NCBI GenBank assembly: GCA_964017185.1 | Contig: OZ024874.1 | Location: forward strand, 34,510,721-34,574,720 | Source: Rugalucina vietnamica | Taxonomy: Eukaryota; Mollusca; Bivalvia; Lucinida; Lucinidae | Length of the DNA: 64,000 nt | Direction: 5' to 3' | In this document: piece after piece, positions 21,165 to 33,343 of the stretch | Layout: each line of letters begins with the position of its first letter | Position numbering within the stretch: the stretch's first letter is position 1 | The notes under the pieces: generated by a model | What the model was told of the DNA's origin: nothing | What the model saw: only the letters and a program-made list of their open reading frames with translations | The model's database searches: none | Program-made: the position numbers and the translations under genes

Positions 21165-21420
21165 TAAGGCTTTCAATTACTGGATATTCGTTTCTTACCA
21201 GATATTAATTTTCTCGGCTTTGTAAGCAGTCATAAGGACATGGTGGGTGCATTATAATGGGCAGGTGATGCTCACCCTTCGCAAACACCTGATCACACCT
21301 CCTGTTATTGGGGGATCCATGCCTGTATGGCTACATATCTCGTATTTGTCAATGTTATTATGGATTTTTACGAGCTAGGATTACGATTTCGGTACCTTGA
21401 CCCCTTTACTTTATATTCTT
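21165..21420 (+). mobile_element. 3' non-coding end of the relic retroelement
   Basis: GCAGGTGATGCTCACCCTTC followed by AAACACCTGATCACACCTCC (about 21261-21301) forms a CAGGTG/CACCTG hairpin. I recall closely similar text downstream of this RT tail in oyster and clam sequences, which supports a common origin with the coding fragment. Confidence 0.45.
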
Positions 21421-23392
21421 TGGAAGTGGCATAAACAATTAAAAGGAGAAGTGTGGGTACATTATACAATTTCTGGCAATGAATAAATATTGGAAACAGT
21501 GAACACCCTCAAAGGGGTGAAGTAATGGGCCATACTGCGCAATTTCAGGTAATGAACCCTCATTAGTGACCCTTTATAAATTGTATACGATAGCCAGATA
21601 AATACACTGCAAGTTCAAAAATTTACACAAAGGAAGTCTAAATTTAAGACACAATTGGGTCAGATAATTAAAACAATGTTTAGAATATGGCTCTCAATGT
21701 ACATACTATGGATGATGTCATATTTAGACATTTTATCTTTTTATTCATCATCATCTGCTGTTTGGATATACATTTCAGACAATACCACTCAAAAAAGAAA
21801 GTGACATGGTGGGCTAAGCATATCAAAATTTAAATGATGGAATCAGATAGGTAACAAAAAGACACTCATGGGAGACAAACCCCTTTTCCCGTAAAATCTG
21901 ATACAGTAAGTCATATATGTATAAATGCATTGTTCCCATTTTTAGGACTTTCCCAGTCTAAAGTTCTATATACAGTCCTCTTCAACTAAAAATAAAATTG
22001 AGATCCTTTAAGAGCAGTTAACATTTTATTGAGAAAGGGGATGCTTGGCTACTTAAGCCTCCTCAGTGACCCTATGGAGCTTTTGTATAGAATATTATAG
22101 AAAAGTAACATATGTAACAGTTGAGTACACGTAGAGAACATTGAAATTATGTACTTGTATATTAAGTTTAAGATTCTTATAAATATATTTATGTGTTCCG
22201 ACCCGAACTATTTGAGTTTACAATATGTAAGTGATCTAGTTTACCACGGATTTATATGTTTAAAGACCCATTGCTGACTGTCAAAGCAAATATCGCATCC
22301 AAAATGTCTTTATCAAAATGTCTCCCATGTCTTTTAATGCAATCAATATAATACCAATTCAAAAACCTTAGAGCATATAAACGCCATTTACAACAGTTGT
22401 CAATATATTGATTCTGTAGGATATATCATTTAAGAAAAGTGATGAATGTAACAGTTGTCAACATCTTCAGAACATGGAAATAATGTTAATCGTGTTAAAG
22501 GCTCCTTAGAAAAGTAACGTATGTAACAGCTGGGTACATCTTGACTCTAAAACATTTGAGTTAAAATTCTATTACATATGTTCAATCTATAAAACCCCAT
22601 CAGCTGTTTTATCAATGTGTTTGACACCAAATATGTGAGTATATAATATTTTAGGGGTCAAGTTTAAACCTGGATTTATGTGTTTAAAGACTCATCGCTG
22701 ATGGATGGAGCAAATAAAGCACACAAACTAACTTAATAAAGATATTTTTTCATGTTTTTAATGCATTAAATAAAAAAAAATCAAAAACTTTAGAGAATAA
22801 CATTAAAATAAACAAGAATAGTCAATATATTAATTGTGTAGGAAATATTATAAAAAAGGTAACATATGTAACAGTTAGGAACGTCTTGAGGGTATCAAAA
22901 TTATATAAATGGAGTTAGCGGTTCTAATCCATATAATTTATTAACAAATCATCAACAACTGTTGATTGTATGTATGATCAGACCCAAAATATGTGAGTTT
23001 ACCCAAAATATGTGAGTTTACAATATTAAGTGATCAAGAGTGAACCTTGATTTATGTGATAAAAGACCTGAGGCTGACCACCAAATGCAGATAAACGACC
23101 CAAAGAAGCTTTATCAAGACGCTACTCAAGTCTTTTAAGGAACACTTTGCATAAACACTTCAAAAACTTTGAAGAATGGCACTAAGATAAACACTAATAG
23201 TCAATATTTTCATTTCTCGCAAGTAACATTATATAGTAACGTATGTAACGCATGAGAACATCAAAACTGGGTTAATTCAACTTAATATGCTAAAGCATAA
23301 TGTTGAGTTAATAGAAAATCTACACTGAAAGCACTTAAATGTAACAAAATCTAAAATGAAAACGCTTTTTACTCAAGCCTGTATAAATCCTA

Positions 23393-23562
23393 ATTTCGGC
23401 GGCCATCTTGGATGGCGGCCATTTTGAAGACTTTCGCCGGCCTAAATTTTTATACACGGACCTGTTTCATAGACTACTATCATATATCTTTCAAAAAAAG
23501 CCATCAAACCTTAAGGCCAAGATCGTGTAGGGTTATCCAAAAATTTGGACCTTGGATCTCGG
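23393..23562 (-). repeat. Right terminal inverted repeat of the foldback
   Basis: Reverse complement of 18929-19110, ending in TTGGATCTCGG. Confidence 0.9.
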
Positions 23563-23739
23563 ACTAGATGGTCTTTCTCAAGATTGAGAGATGAATGTAG
23601 CCATCTGATTTACCTTTCACGCAACACGAAAACACGCCCATACAGCATTTTTTTTCAGCTGTAGAACATGAAATTTTCCAGATTAAATTTTTTGATATTT
23701 TTTTCTTTGGCTCAAAACATAGATTGTGGGCACACGTTA

Positions 23740-23762
23740 GAACCGCCTCAGCGAGGCGGTTC
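23740..23762. repeat. 10-bp perfect hairpin
   Basis: GAACCGCCTC, loop AGC, GAGGCGGTTC. A looser relative lies at 17327-17353. No terminator-like role is implied in this eukaryotic context. Confidence 0.7.
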
Positions 23763-23859
23763 AAACACCTATCCATTACATATGTTTTTGAGCAAAAAAG
23801 TAAGAACCAGAGGACCAATGAGATTTTGTCTGTGATGAATGACCTTTGGCTAAGGCCAT

Positions 23860-24170
23860 GTTTGCCAATGTCAAATGTAAACTTGACCTCAAATACTCAC
23901 ATAATTATGAATACTATAAACTGTCTGTATCTACTAACTTTCAGATCTTTCTGGCAATATTTGACCTTTCGGTTTAAATTAACAGTTTAATAGATCAAGG
24001 TCAACCCAAGGTCATGATTTTTATAAACTATGAAGGGCCAGAGCCCAATGCTACATACCAAGTTTCATTGAAATTGGTCCATCGATTCCAGAGAAGTTGA
24101 TTTTTAAAGGATTTAACCACATATGGGCATGGCGGCCATCTTGGTCATGTGACCAGATTACTCTTATATC
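23860..24170. repeat. Divergent dispersed repeat of the GGTCATGTGAC family
   Basis: Carries TCAAGGTCAACCCAAGGTCA, ATACCAAGTTTCATTGAAAT and GGCGGCCATCTTGGTCATGT in the order seen at 15066-16905, but more diverged. Confidence 0.6.
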
Positions 24171-26269
24171 ATACTTAAGGACTTATGTGTGGTCACTGTA
24201 TATACATGTTTGAAGATTTACCTGTATAAAAAGCATTGTTTTTTGTCAACAATGTTACATTCTTTAGCATGCTTTATTATGAGGCTGTTGAATATGTTGC
24301 AAATACATGGATTTGTGTGAAATGAGCGGTCAGCTCAGAGCAAGTGAGTCATTTTTCAGTCACTTCCGGGTTGAAATCGTGGGACCCATTTTTCTTAGCT
24401 TTTTGAAAAAAAAGCCAGATATTTCGATGTAGTCATTGACTTCAGTCATATATAAGAACCTGAAACAAAAGGCATGTCTTCTTTCAGCAAACAATAAGCG
24501 CACACGAGCCGACCCAAGTTACCCACTTTGAGAATTTTCCAGAAAAATATGTTTACACTAACTTTTCCCAGAGAAATACATTTCCATGACCCCATAATAA
24601 TCCTTAATTTTTCAGATTATGTATCCTAGACATGTAGGCTTTGAAAATGCATTCCATTTTCCAGGAAATGGGTCCCACAAAAACCAGTTACATTTCCTAT
24701 TCTAAACCAAGCTATTTAAAATTTTAAAAGGATAACTATATTGAGTCATTCCTAGTATCTGTGACGTCCATAAGCAATAAATGCACATTTGCATTTTGAT
24801 TGACAGATGTAAAAAAAACAACAGTAGATGTCTGCTTAACATACCCCACCCACTCATGTCAATATTGATAAAGTCTCAAGGGCCATAGTACATTGCCATA
24901 ACATTCATTTGATATTCGGTCAGCATCCTGGGTTGATTAACAGCTCTTGTACGGGCGATTTTGTACGCATACCCCCCCCCCCTACTTTTACCACATTTTA
25001 TCTCCATTTTATGTGTGTTTTATAATTTTTCACGAATAAATAAATTCAATGATTTAAATATTAGTATCAAGGTTAAATTGTTAAGTTCATGCATCTCTCT
25101 CAGACCAATTATAATATTCTAGAGCATTGGTGGGATATGAGTATTTTTGTAAGTACATCCTATTACTTAGAATCGCATGAGAGGTGGGTGTGGAAACTAT
25201 GTAATTATACATCGTGCAAATGTTTTCTTGCTGAGGACAATTTTATGGCATTAAGGTGGTCCCTCTGACAATACCAACAGTCTTGAGAATAACATATGCA
25301 ATACCTTGCAATGGATATAGTTTTCCCCTCGTTTTTCCTCACTTTTTGACATTTTCATTAATTTTCATGAATTTGCAAATGAAATAATTTTTACGACAGT
25401 ACCAGGTCATCAATAAATTTGTCATATGATATTACTGGTTCAATAAAAAAGTGACACAATGACAGTTTGGGTCTAAAATTAGTTAATTTATAGATTTTTT
25501 TAATATTTTTTGCCATTTTTCATTTTTTCATGAAAATTAATGAATATGCGAATAAGATAATTGGCATTTCTTACCAGAGGAAAAAGGGCTAAGTGCAAAA
25601 AAAAAAAAAAAACATCGCACGAGATTCCCACTCGACATTGACTATAAAAGTGAATCGATCATTTTCTGATCATCACCACCGGCGTGGAGAGTGGCTATAT
25701 TTAGCTAGTTAATAGAAAAAAAAGAAACATTTGGGCTGTGAGCATAACCTTTGTACCAAAGATCTTAACTTTTATTGTAAACGCCTCAGTGGCCTTAACT
25801 GAGACCAATGGAGAGGTTCTGTGGGAGAAAGAATTTTATAGCATCAATGATCTCTACTCTACATGGATCGGCTTTTGAATATATTATTATCTCAACTTCA
25901 ATCTCATAATGAGGTTTTTCTGTGTATTTGTATGCGCAATATTGCGGACAGTCCAAAACTCGACGTGAGCAATATTTGATTCCGTACAGTTTCAATATCG
26001 CGGACAGTCATGTGGCAAACACTGCGTAACAATCCTTGAAAACACTATTTTCTGAAGATTTGACCCAAATCCACGTGTTTTGTAATAGAGAATTGATTTA
26101 AAGTACATATATCCCTCATGAAAACTCGTTGACCACATTATTTTGAAAATAAACAAGAGTCGTTAAAAATCAGAATTTGTAAATTTGTCAAATCTATGCT
26201 TGTAGTATACTTATCTATCTTTTTCTTGTATTTTCACATAATATAAAGCTTGTCCATATTGCTCGAATA
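24171..26269. other. Intergenic, no gene recognised
   Basis: AT-rich. It holds a C10-type homopolymer near 24971 and an A-run near 25598. The phrase CAATATTGCGGACAG (about 25938) and its relative CAATATCGCGGACAG (about 25994) recur inverted near 18450, but no clear element could be bounded. Short ORFs lack domains. Confidence 0.5.
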
Positions 26270-28090
26270 AAGAAATAACAAGTAGCCCAGGGGCAACGAT
26301 CGCTCACCTGAGAGTCAACAAGTACAGTCAATGGACAAAGTAATTGGGTTTTTTACCATATATGGGTATGGTGGCCATCTTGGTCATGTGAAAACCTACT
26401 TACATCAGCAGAAGAGCTCTTGTCTGGATTGTGTATCTTCTTTTCTGCCATTTTGGTTCACTTGAAAAAATCATCTAACAAGGTCAGAGTCCTATAATGA
26501 CCCCCGGGGTGGGGCCATATTTGACCCCAGGGGCAAGATTGGCAGGATTTATGTAGAGCTCCACATGACAATGTTGTATATCAAATATACAAGCTTTGTG
26601 TCATTTTGTTGCAGAGAAGATTTTTTTCATATATTTCCATTATAAGTCTATGGTAGATAATGACATTCCTGGGGCGTGGCCTGTATGGACCCCAGGGGCA
26701 CCGTTGGCAGCCTTTATAAAGGAGAGTACTATACATTGGTCCACACAACATATGAAAGCTCTGGACCATATGGTTTCGGATAAGAATATTTTTTTATGTT
26801 TTTCCCATGACGCTCCCGGGGCGGGGCCCGTATGGACCCCAGGGGCACAGTTGGCAGGATTTATGAAGAGGACCACCTTACATTGCTAAAAACAAAATAT
26901 GTAAGAATTGGGCCTTGTGGTTTCGGAAAAGAAGATTTTTTAAAGTTTTGAAAGCTCTGGGCCTTGTGGTTTCAGAGAAGAAGATTGTTATATGTTTTTC
27001 CCATGACGCCCCCGGGGTGGGGTCTGTATGGACCCCAGGGGCACGGTTGGCAGGATTTAAAAAGAGGACCACTATTGCTACTGACAAAATATGAAAGCTC
27101 TGGGTCTTGTGGTTTCGGAGAAGTAGATTTTTTTATGTTTTTCCCATTGTAAGTCTATGGGAGCTAATGACCCCCCCCAGGGCGGGGCCATTTTTGACCC
27201 CAGGGGCACGGTTGGCAGGATTTATAAAAAGGACCATTATACATTGCTACACACAAAATATGAAAGCTCTGGGCCTTGTGGTTCTGGAGAAGAAGATTTT
27301 TTTATGTTTTACCCATGACTCCTCCGGGGCGGGGCCCGTATGGACCCCAGGGGCACGTTTGGCAGGATTTATAAAGATGACCACTATACATTGCTACACA
27401 CAAAATATGAAAGCTTTGGGTCTTGTGGTCTCGGAGAAAAAGATTTTTTAAAGTTTTTCACATGACGCCCTCGGGGCGGGCCCGTATGGATCCCAGGGGC
27501 ACAGTTGGCAGGATTCATAAAGAGGACCACTATACACTGCTACTGACAAAATATGAAAGCTCTGAGCCTTGTGGTTTCTGAGAAGAAGATTTTTTTTTAT
27601 GTTTTTCCCATTGTAAGTCTATGGGAGCTAATGACACCCGGGGCGGGGCCATTTTTGACCCCAGGAGCATGATTGGGAGGATTTATATAGAGGACCACTA
27701 AACATTGCTACATACAAAATATGAAAGCTCTGGGCCTTGTGGTTTCGGAGAAGAAGATTTTTTTTATGTTTTCCCCATGACGCCCCCGGGGCGGGGCCCG
27801 TATGCAGCCCAGGGGCATTGCTACATACAAAATATGAAAGCTCTGGGCTTTGTGGAAGAAGATTTTTATATGTTTTTTCCATTGTAAGTCTATGGGAGCT
27901 ATCCGTTGCCATTGAAACCACAGTTCTAATCCGACCTGGCCCAAAACCTTTCACAACCTTTCCCCCTCCTCAATGATGCTTTATATAAAATTTGTTCACG
28001 ATTGGCCTTGTTGTCTTAGAGATATTTACGTTTGAAAATGTGAACGGACGGACGCACGCACGGACGGACGCACGGACGGACGCCGGCTCA
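26270..28090. repeat. Dispersed repeat with internal ~150-bp G+C-rich tandem units
   Basis: Starts with AAGTAGCCCAGGGGCAACGA and TCGCTCACCTGAG and ends with a CGGACGGACGCACGGACGGA tail. Between 26480 and 27890 about nine degenerate units of 145-195 bp repeat the order GGGGCGGGGCCCGTATGGAC, CCCAGGGGCACGGTTGGCAG, GATTTATAAAGAGGACCACT, ATATGAAAGCTCTGGGCCTT and GTGGTTTCGGAGAAGAAGAT. Some units carry a longer CCATTGTAAGTCTATGGGAG insert. All ORFs across it (for example 27107-27451) are products of the repeat, with no stop in some frames, and are not treated as genes. Confidence 0.82.
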
Positions 28091-29217
28091 ACCACTATAC
28101 TATGACCTGTCGCACGTTAATGACGTCGGTTTGAAAAAAAATCCCATCTACCCGCCTTCAAAATCCCATAAAAATGCGAAATATTAAGATATTTTGCTTC
28201 AAATTATACTAAATCAATCCTATTAAAATTTGTGTTCTTTTGGTGATAACCATAGAATAATATCTTTTGTACTTTTATTGCCAAAAAACACAGAAGTCAT
28301 AGCCAAACGTCATTTTTACGCTGTCCCGCGTAACATTTGTTTGCATCATAGAACAGGATTTTGCCCATATTTTCGTGGCGCCAAATGATTGTCGTCTGCA
28401 TTTTGGACGTGACGCAGCCAAGTCATTTCGACAGAAAAAACAAGATGGCCTTCGGTAAGTTATAAAACTATGAAAATTCAAAGAAACGCGACTGCTGTTA
28501 ACTGTCCCCATCAATTTCCGACAAAGGGGTTGTTGGATGTGCACTTGATTTTGGAAGTGAAGATTACAATCTTTTTTGCCAGAATAAAACGTTTATATCC
28601 TTTTACCAATAGGCCGAATTTTAAACAATTCAGGCTAAATCTTAATACAAATTACAATGTCCGGTACGTCATTTTAAAATAATATTTGAATATACGGCTG
28701 ATAAAACGGGGTGTTGGTGGTTTTTTAAAAATCTTTATCTGATGGTAAAATCTGTCATATGATACAAAAGAGTATACGAAATTACTCACAAATTCGAGGC
28801 ATTATTAGAGTCGTCTTGTTATATGAACCTCAACGCGACAAAATGTACCTTCGGACATTCCGACATTACTAGTAGAAAGCAGCAAAAAGCTGAAAAATGA
28901 TGTAATATACGACGTTTTAGAAATAACACTTTATTTGTTATCTTTGAACACTAGGCCACCAAATGAATGAGTTTTAAAACATGTTTATTTTCAATATTTG
29001 GAGTTATCTGTCCTTGTTTTAGCCCAAAATACACATTTTCCTATATCTGTCGTTAACTGGTAACCATAGCAACCGCATCATCATATAAATAGACAAAATA
29101 ATTACGACAGACTGCCTTGAAGGATGGTATGCTTCTAGCTTAGCATTAGGTTCTGATCAGTGAGTTTACATGACATTATTCATAGTAATTAACAGTTTTT
29201 ATAGTGATAGTTTCAAT
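28091..29217. other. Intergenic, no gene recognised
   Basis: Short ORFs on both strands (28275-28544 minus, 28470-28682 plus) have no domain that I recognise. No clear repeats. Confidence 0.5.
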
Positions 29218-29275
29218 AAAAAATAGTGCAGACATCCCGGTCCATTTAGACCGCCCGCAATGTCTGCAACATTTA
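29218..29275. repeat. Degenerate hairpin repeat
   Basis: GTGCAGACATCCCGGTCCAT ... GCAATGTCTGCAAC is a diverged relative of the cruciform unit at 29582-29861, embedded in the same TTTCAATAAAAA context. Confidence 0.6.
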
Positions 29276-29581
29276 AAATTTATAATAAATGATGAAAACG
29301 GTTAATGATGTCATATTATTGCGAAAGTTGAAGCAACTAATCTTCAACTTATTGTAATTATGTTCCACAATGCCTATTATACAAAAAATCCGATCCCCAC
29401 TGATGATTTAAATTAACAAAGACATTATGCTTTGCTTGTGTTTCATTCAACGGACAGTCGGAACCCTTTTAAGTTTACACCCTTGTAATCCTTACGTAAC
29501 AAATGCATTTCAACGGAAAATCAAACATCTTCAATGAGTTTACATGACAATATTTATAGTTTTTAACAGATATAATAGGGA

Positions 29582-29861
29582 TAGTTTCAATAAAAATGTT
29601 GCGGACATTCCGGACTATTTAGTCCGGACGTTGCCCAGCAATGTCCGCAACATTTAAAGTTTATCACAGGTCCGATCACATTGTTGTTATGTTATTGAAT
29701 ACATCATCTTTAAGTATTTCAATAGTTTCAATAAAAATGTTGCGGACATTCCGGACTATTTAGGCCACGCCGCCCAGCAATGTCCGCAACATTTAAAGTT
29801 AATCACAGATCCGATCACTTTGTTGTTATGTTATTGAATACATCATCTTTAAGTATTTTTA
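29582..29861. repeat. Tandem pair of 142-bp units with a GTTGCGGACATT cruciform
   Basis: Unit 1 (29582-29723) and unit 2 (29724-29861) share TAGTTTCAATAAAAATGTTG, the stem GTTGCGGACATT/AATGTCCGCAAC (unit 1: 29598-29609 with 29640-29651) and ACATCATCTTTAAGTATT. In unit 1 an inner stem CCGGACT/AGTCCGG is nested in the outer one; in unit 2 the inner arm is altered (GGCCACGCCG) while the outer stem is kept. Confidence 0.85.
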
Positions 29862-30301
29862 AAATAAAACATGTTGCAGTTCGCTGTTGTTGAGTAAAAT
29901 AAATAAATAAATAAAGCGAGAAACCTTTCATTTCTATAATGACATGACAGGTGAAATAATTATTGTTTTATTATGCATATACCCCCCCCCACAATTCAGT
30001 GATTGTTTATACAAGGTGGGTTAGGGTATAAAACATCGGTAATTTGATTGGTTAAGAAAATAAAGAGCGGCGCAAACTGCAGTGTGTGAAATTACTATTC
30101 AAACACATTTTATTATCGTTCGGCAATGCTTGTTCAGACAAAAAGATTGCACGATGTGCAATTTATGGTGCATTTGTGTTGCTTCTAGTACAGGTTCTAT
30201 GTACACATTACCAATAGAACACGCATGGTGATTTTTTTTAAATTGCATATATGTTATATATATAATCTATTTTCATCGACAAATGTTTTCGAAGCAACAA
30301 G

Positions 30302-30303
<2 letters not shown>
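29862..30303. other. Intergenic, nothing recognised
   Basis: AT-rich, with a short AAATAAATAAAT run near 29900 and a C-run near 29981. Confidence 0.5.

Positions 30304-30341
<38 letters not shown>
30304..30341. repeat. (TC)n microsatellite
   Basis: A pure CT/TC run of about 37 bp. Confidence 0.95.
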
Positions 30342-30841
<500 letters not shown>

Positions 30842-31238
30842 GCAAGAGAAACCAGAACTTTGATCTAAAGTTTCGCATAAAACAAGAAAAACGTGCATAC
30901 GTTTTCTCGTTTTATTATCATTCATTCTGATTTGTTTTAATTTATGTCACGTGTCTTTTCTTCTTTTTTTGCCAAAGAAGCCCGAATTTTATTAAGCATA
31001 TATGATCTAAAGTTTCGCAGGAATGCATGTACATACTCGTCTACTCGTTTGTATACTTGAAATCTCAAAAAGATTATTGGTTTCCATTTTTTCGTGTCGT
31101 GCTATTAGTGACTATACACATGTAGCCAAAATGTCGACATCAGATAAAATATTAAAAATGATAGTGCAAAAATCTCATTCATATCAGAAGATAAAGATCA
31201 TATACTCAGTACAACTTTGTTTGTTTTTCTTATGTTTA

Positions 31239-31239
<1 letters not shown>

Positions 31240-31273
<34 letters not shown>
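31240..31273. repeat. Poly(T) tract
   Basis: About 34 consecutive T. Confidence 0.9.
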
Positions 31274-31418
31274 CGTAATACAATTAGAATTTTGGCCTCA
31301 TACCCACCGTGCCAAATGTAGTGTTATATTATATTTAAACTAGACCCTAAATGGATGATAAAAGTCACAGAACCACTATGGGTATGGTTATGATGTTTCA
31401 TTTACAAGAACTACCAAC

Positions 31419-31423
<5 letters not shown>

Positions 31424-31466
<43 letters not shown>
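31424..31466. repeat. Poly(T) tract
   Basis: About 43 consecutive T, directly before the first copy of the duplication at 31468. Confidence 0.9.
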
Positions 31467-31467
<1 letters not shown>

Positions 31468-31470
<3 letters not shown>

Positions 31471-31735
31471 GAAATAAGGAAAACGTAGAATTTAGAAGTA
31501 AAGAACTTCCCACTTTGTTCATTTGAAAAGAAAGCGCTACATGTTGTATGTTTGAAGCAATCGTATTCATTCATTCATTCATTCATTCATTCATTCATTC
31601 ATTCATTCATTCATTCATTCATTCATTCTATTCTTTCTTTCTTTCTTTCTTTCTTTCAGCATCATACATGCATACATGAGTATACATCTCTACATATACT
31701 AATTGCATTGATTGTCAATGGTTCGCGACTACCTT
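31468..31735. repeat. Duplicated segment, copy 1, with (ATTC)n and (TTTC)n
   Basis: Shares AAAGAACTTCCCACTT, GAAAAGAAAGCGCTACATGT, TTTCAGCATCATACATG and GTCAATGGTTCGC, in order, with 31798-32070. Contains a long (ATTC)n (about 31565-31628) followed by (TTTC)n (about 31634-31658). Confidence 0.85.
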
Positions 31736-31797
31736 AGGGGCCATAAACGATTGCAATGAACAGCTTCCATTAAAGTCTATGACAATCTATATGTGTT

Positions 31798-31931
31798 TCC
31801 GAAAAAAGGAAAACCGTAGAATTAACAAGAAAAGAACTTCCCACTTCATTCATTCATTTGAAAAGAAAGCGCTACATGTTTGTATGTTTCAAACAATCGG
31901 AAAAAATCGTATTCATTCATTAATTCATCTT

Positions 31932-31991
<60 letters not shown>

Positions 31992-32070
31992 TCAGCATCA
32001 TACATGTATGCATACATAAGTATACAGCTGTAGACATATTAATGTCAATGATAGTCAATGGTTCGCCATA
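31798..32070. repeat. Duplicated segment, copy 2, with (TTTC)n
   Basis: Same order of phrases as copy 1. Here the ATTC run is short and the TTTC run (about 31930-31993) is expanded. Confidence 0.85.
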
Positions 32071-32214
32071 ATCATCCTTGGTGTTATGAATGATATCATT
32101 TATGAAACATATGAACAGCACCGGGGAGAGCGGGTCCCCTTGCTTTACCCCTGTGTCAGTGTTGAAAAAGTTTGAAAAATTATTACATTCACGCCTTTTC
32201 GCAACTACACACAA
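32000..32214 (-). pseudogene. Non-LTR retrotransposon RT fragment
   Basis: The minus strand reads GVKQGDPLSPVLFICFINDI, the well-known RT motif B region of non-LTR elements, followed by EPLTIIDINMST, where an LLYADD-type catalytic box would be expected next. That box is replaced by AVYLCMH, and the frame then runs into the TTTC microsatellite. Upstream there is no more RT. The end of duplicated copy 1 (about 31680-31735, minus) encodes a similar EPLTI stretch, so both copies derive from one decayed RT. Confidence 0.75.
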
Positions 32215-32572
32215 AATCGGCTATCGACAGAATCGATTAATGATCAACACGAGTCACATTACAAATTAAGTGACCAGTGAATTCATGTGGAAGGTCAAAA
32301 TGACACTTTGGTTGATTGAGTAAGATTGAGTGATAGGAAAACCGTCATTCAGAAAACAAATACGCGTGTTCACACCTCATGTTCAAACAAATACATATCT
32401 TCACACCTCGAAGATTAGGTTAAGAAGAAACCTTTACTTAGAGAGAAGTACATGTACTTGCACGAACAGTACATGTACTTGCACGAACTATCAAGTCCTA
32501 GAATGCTAGAACATTTTGTTTGACAATTCTGCAGCTTTCAAAACCACACAGAAACTGATATATCTTTTCAGC
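32215..32572. other. Unique flank left of the large array
   Basis: No gene. Includes a tandem duplication of a ~20-bp phrase, AGTACATGTACTTGCACGAA (about 32448-32489). The array starts abruptly at 32573. Confidence 0.6.
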
Positions 32573-33129
32573 TTATTTGACCAAAGCCCTGATAGGGGTT
32601 TCAAGTAAATCCGATTGAAAATCAAATTTCTCCCCAAATTGGTCGGGGTTGACGCATTTTATGATTGATTCACAACAATTGGGCTAAACTCTTTTCAAAC
32701 CCTGAATAAAATTCCAAAACCCTACGTGATTTGACCAAAGCCCTGATAGGGGTTCAAATTATATCAAAATCAAATCTCTCCCACAAAATGGTCGGGGTTG
32801 ACGCATTTTATTATTGATTCACAACAATTGGGCTAAACTCTTTTAAAAACCCTGAATAAAATCCCAAAACCGTACGTTATTTGACCAAAACGCTGATAGG
32901 GGTACGAAATTATGTTAATTAATATATCTGAAAACAGTATATTGTTTGTGCGAACTAAATGGAACTATAGATTGAGTTCCCTTAAGAGCAATGAAAACAG
33001 TCTACGAACTGAAGTTACATACGGCATTATGCTTAGTGATATATATATATGAACACATTGTGTTGTTCGTCAGAAATAAAGGAACACGCGAAATCTATAT
33101 GAAAAAGCATATAAAGCTTGTCCGAACTA

Positions 33130-33331
33130 ACGTTACATATGAATTCGTGTTATCTAATATCAAAGATTAGCATCTCTGAATAGACCCCAACTGAGACAAG
33201 TTTTATCATTAATAATATAAAGGAGAACACAAAAGGAAAACATGAAGAAAGAAAAAAATCAGGTCATAGCCGAGATGGGCAAGTTGTTTATCTTCGCACA
33301 TCAGCTTACACCCTGACCCTAACCCTAACCC
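33130..33331 (+). repeat. Telomere-ended module a (unit 1)
   Basis: ACGTTACATATGAATTCGTG, then ATCTCTGAATAGACCCCAAC, an A-rich stretch, GAGATGGGCAAGTTG, then CTTACACCCTGACCCTAACC. The same order recurs in modules b and c of every unit. Its hairpin is degraded (GATGGGC but TTTATC). Confidence 0.85.
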
Positions 33332-33343
33332 AAAAAATGCTAC

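Larger units (their letters stand above)
18929..23562. mobile_element. 4.6-kb foldback element with inverted tandem-repeat arms
   Basis: The outer ~170-180 bp (18929-19110) are the reverse complement, with few changes, of 23393-23562. The symmetry continues inward. The left arm has recurring phrases GTTACATACGTTAC, GTTCTCATGTGTTACATAC and TTCAACTCGATCACTGAATA at roughly 350-bp spacing (about 19255, 19610, 19970, 20755). The right arm has their reverse complements (about 22100, 22450, 22515, 22865, 23235). The whole is a large inverted structure of degenerate tandem units around a ~1.1-kb centre. No transposase ORF is present. The centre carries a relic retroelement 3' end. Likely a non-autonomous foldback-type DNA element. 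Confidence 0.78.

Noticed and set aside
18400-26020. Possible large transposon bounded by inverted CAATATTGCGGACAG words
   Set aside because: The words occur more than once on each side with poor flanking similarity, and the same word is found at 29598 and near 17960; ends cannot be defined.
27107-27451. 114-codon + strand ORF with repeated MKALGLV words
   Set aside because: Open frame of the tandem 150-bp repeat; similar frames open on the other strand too.
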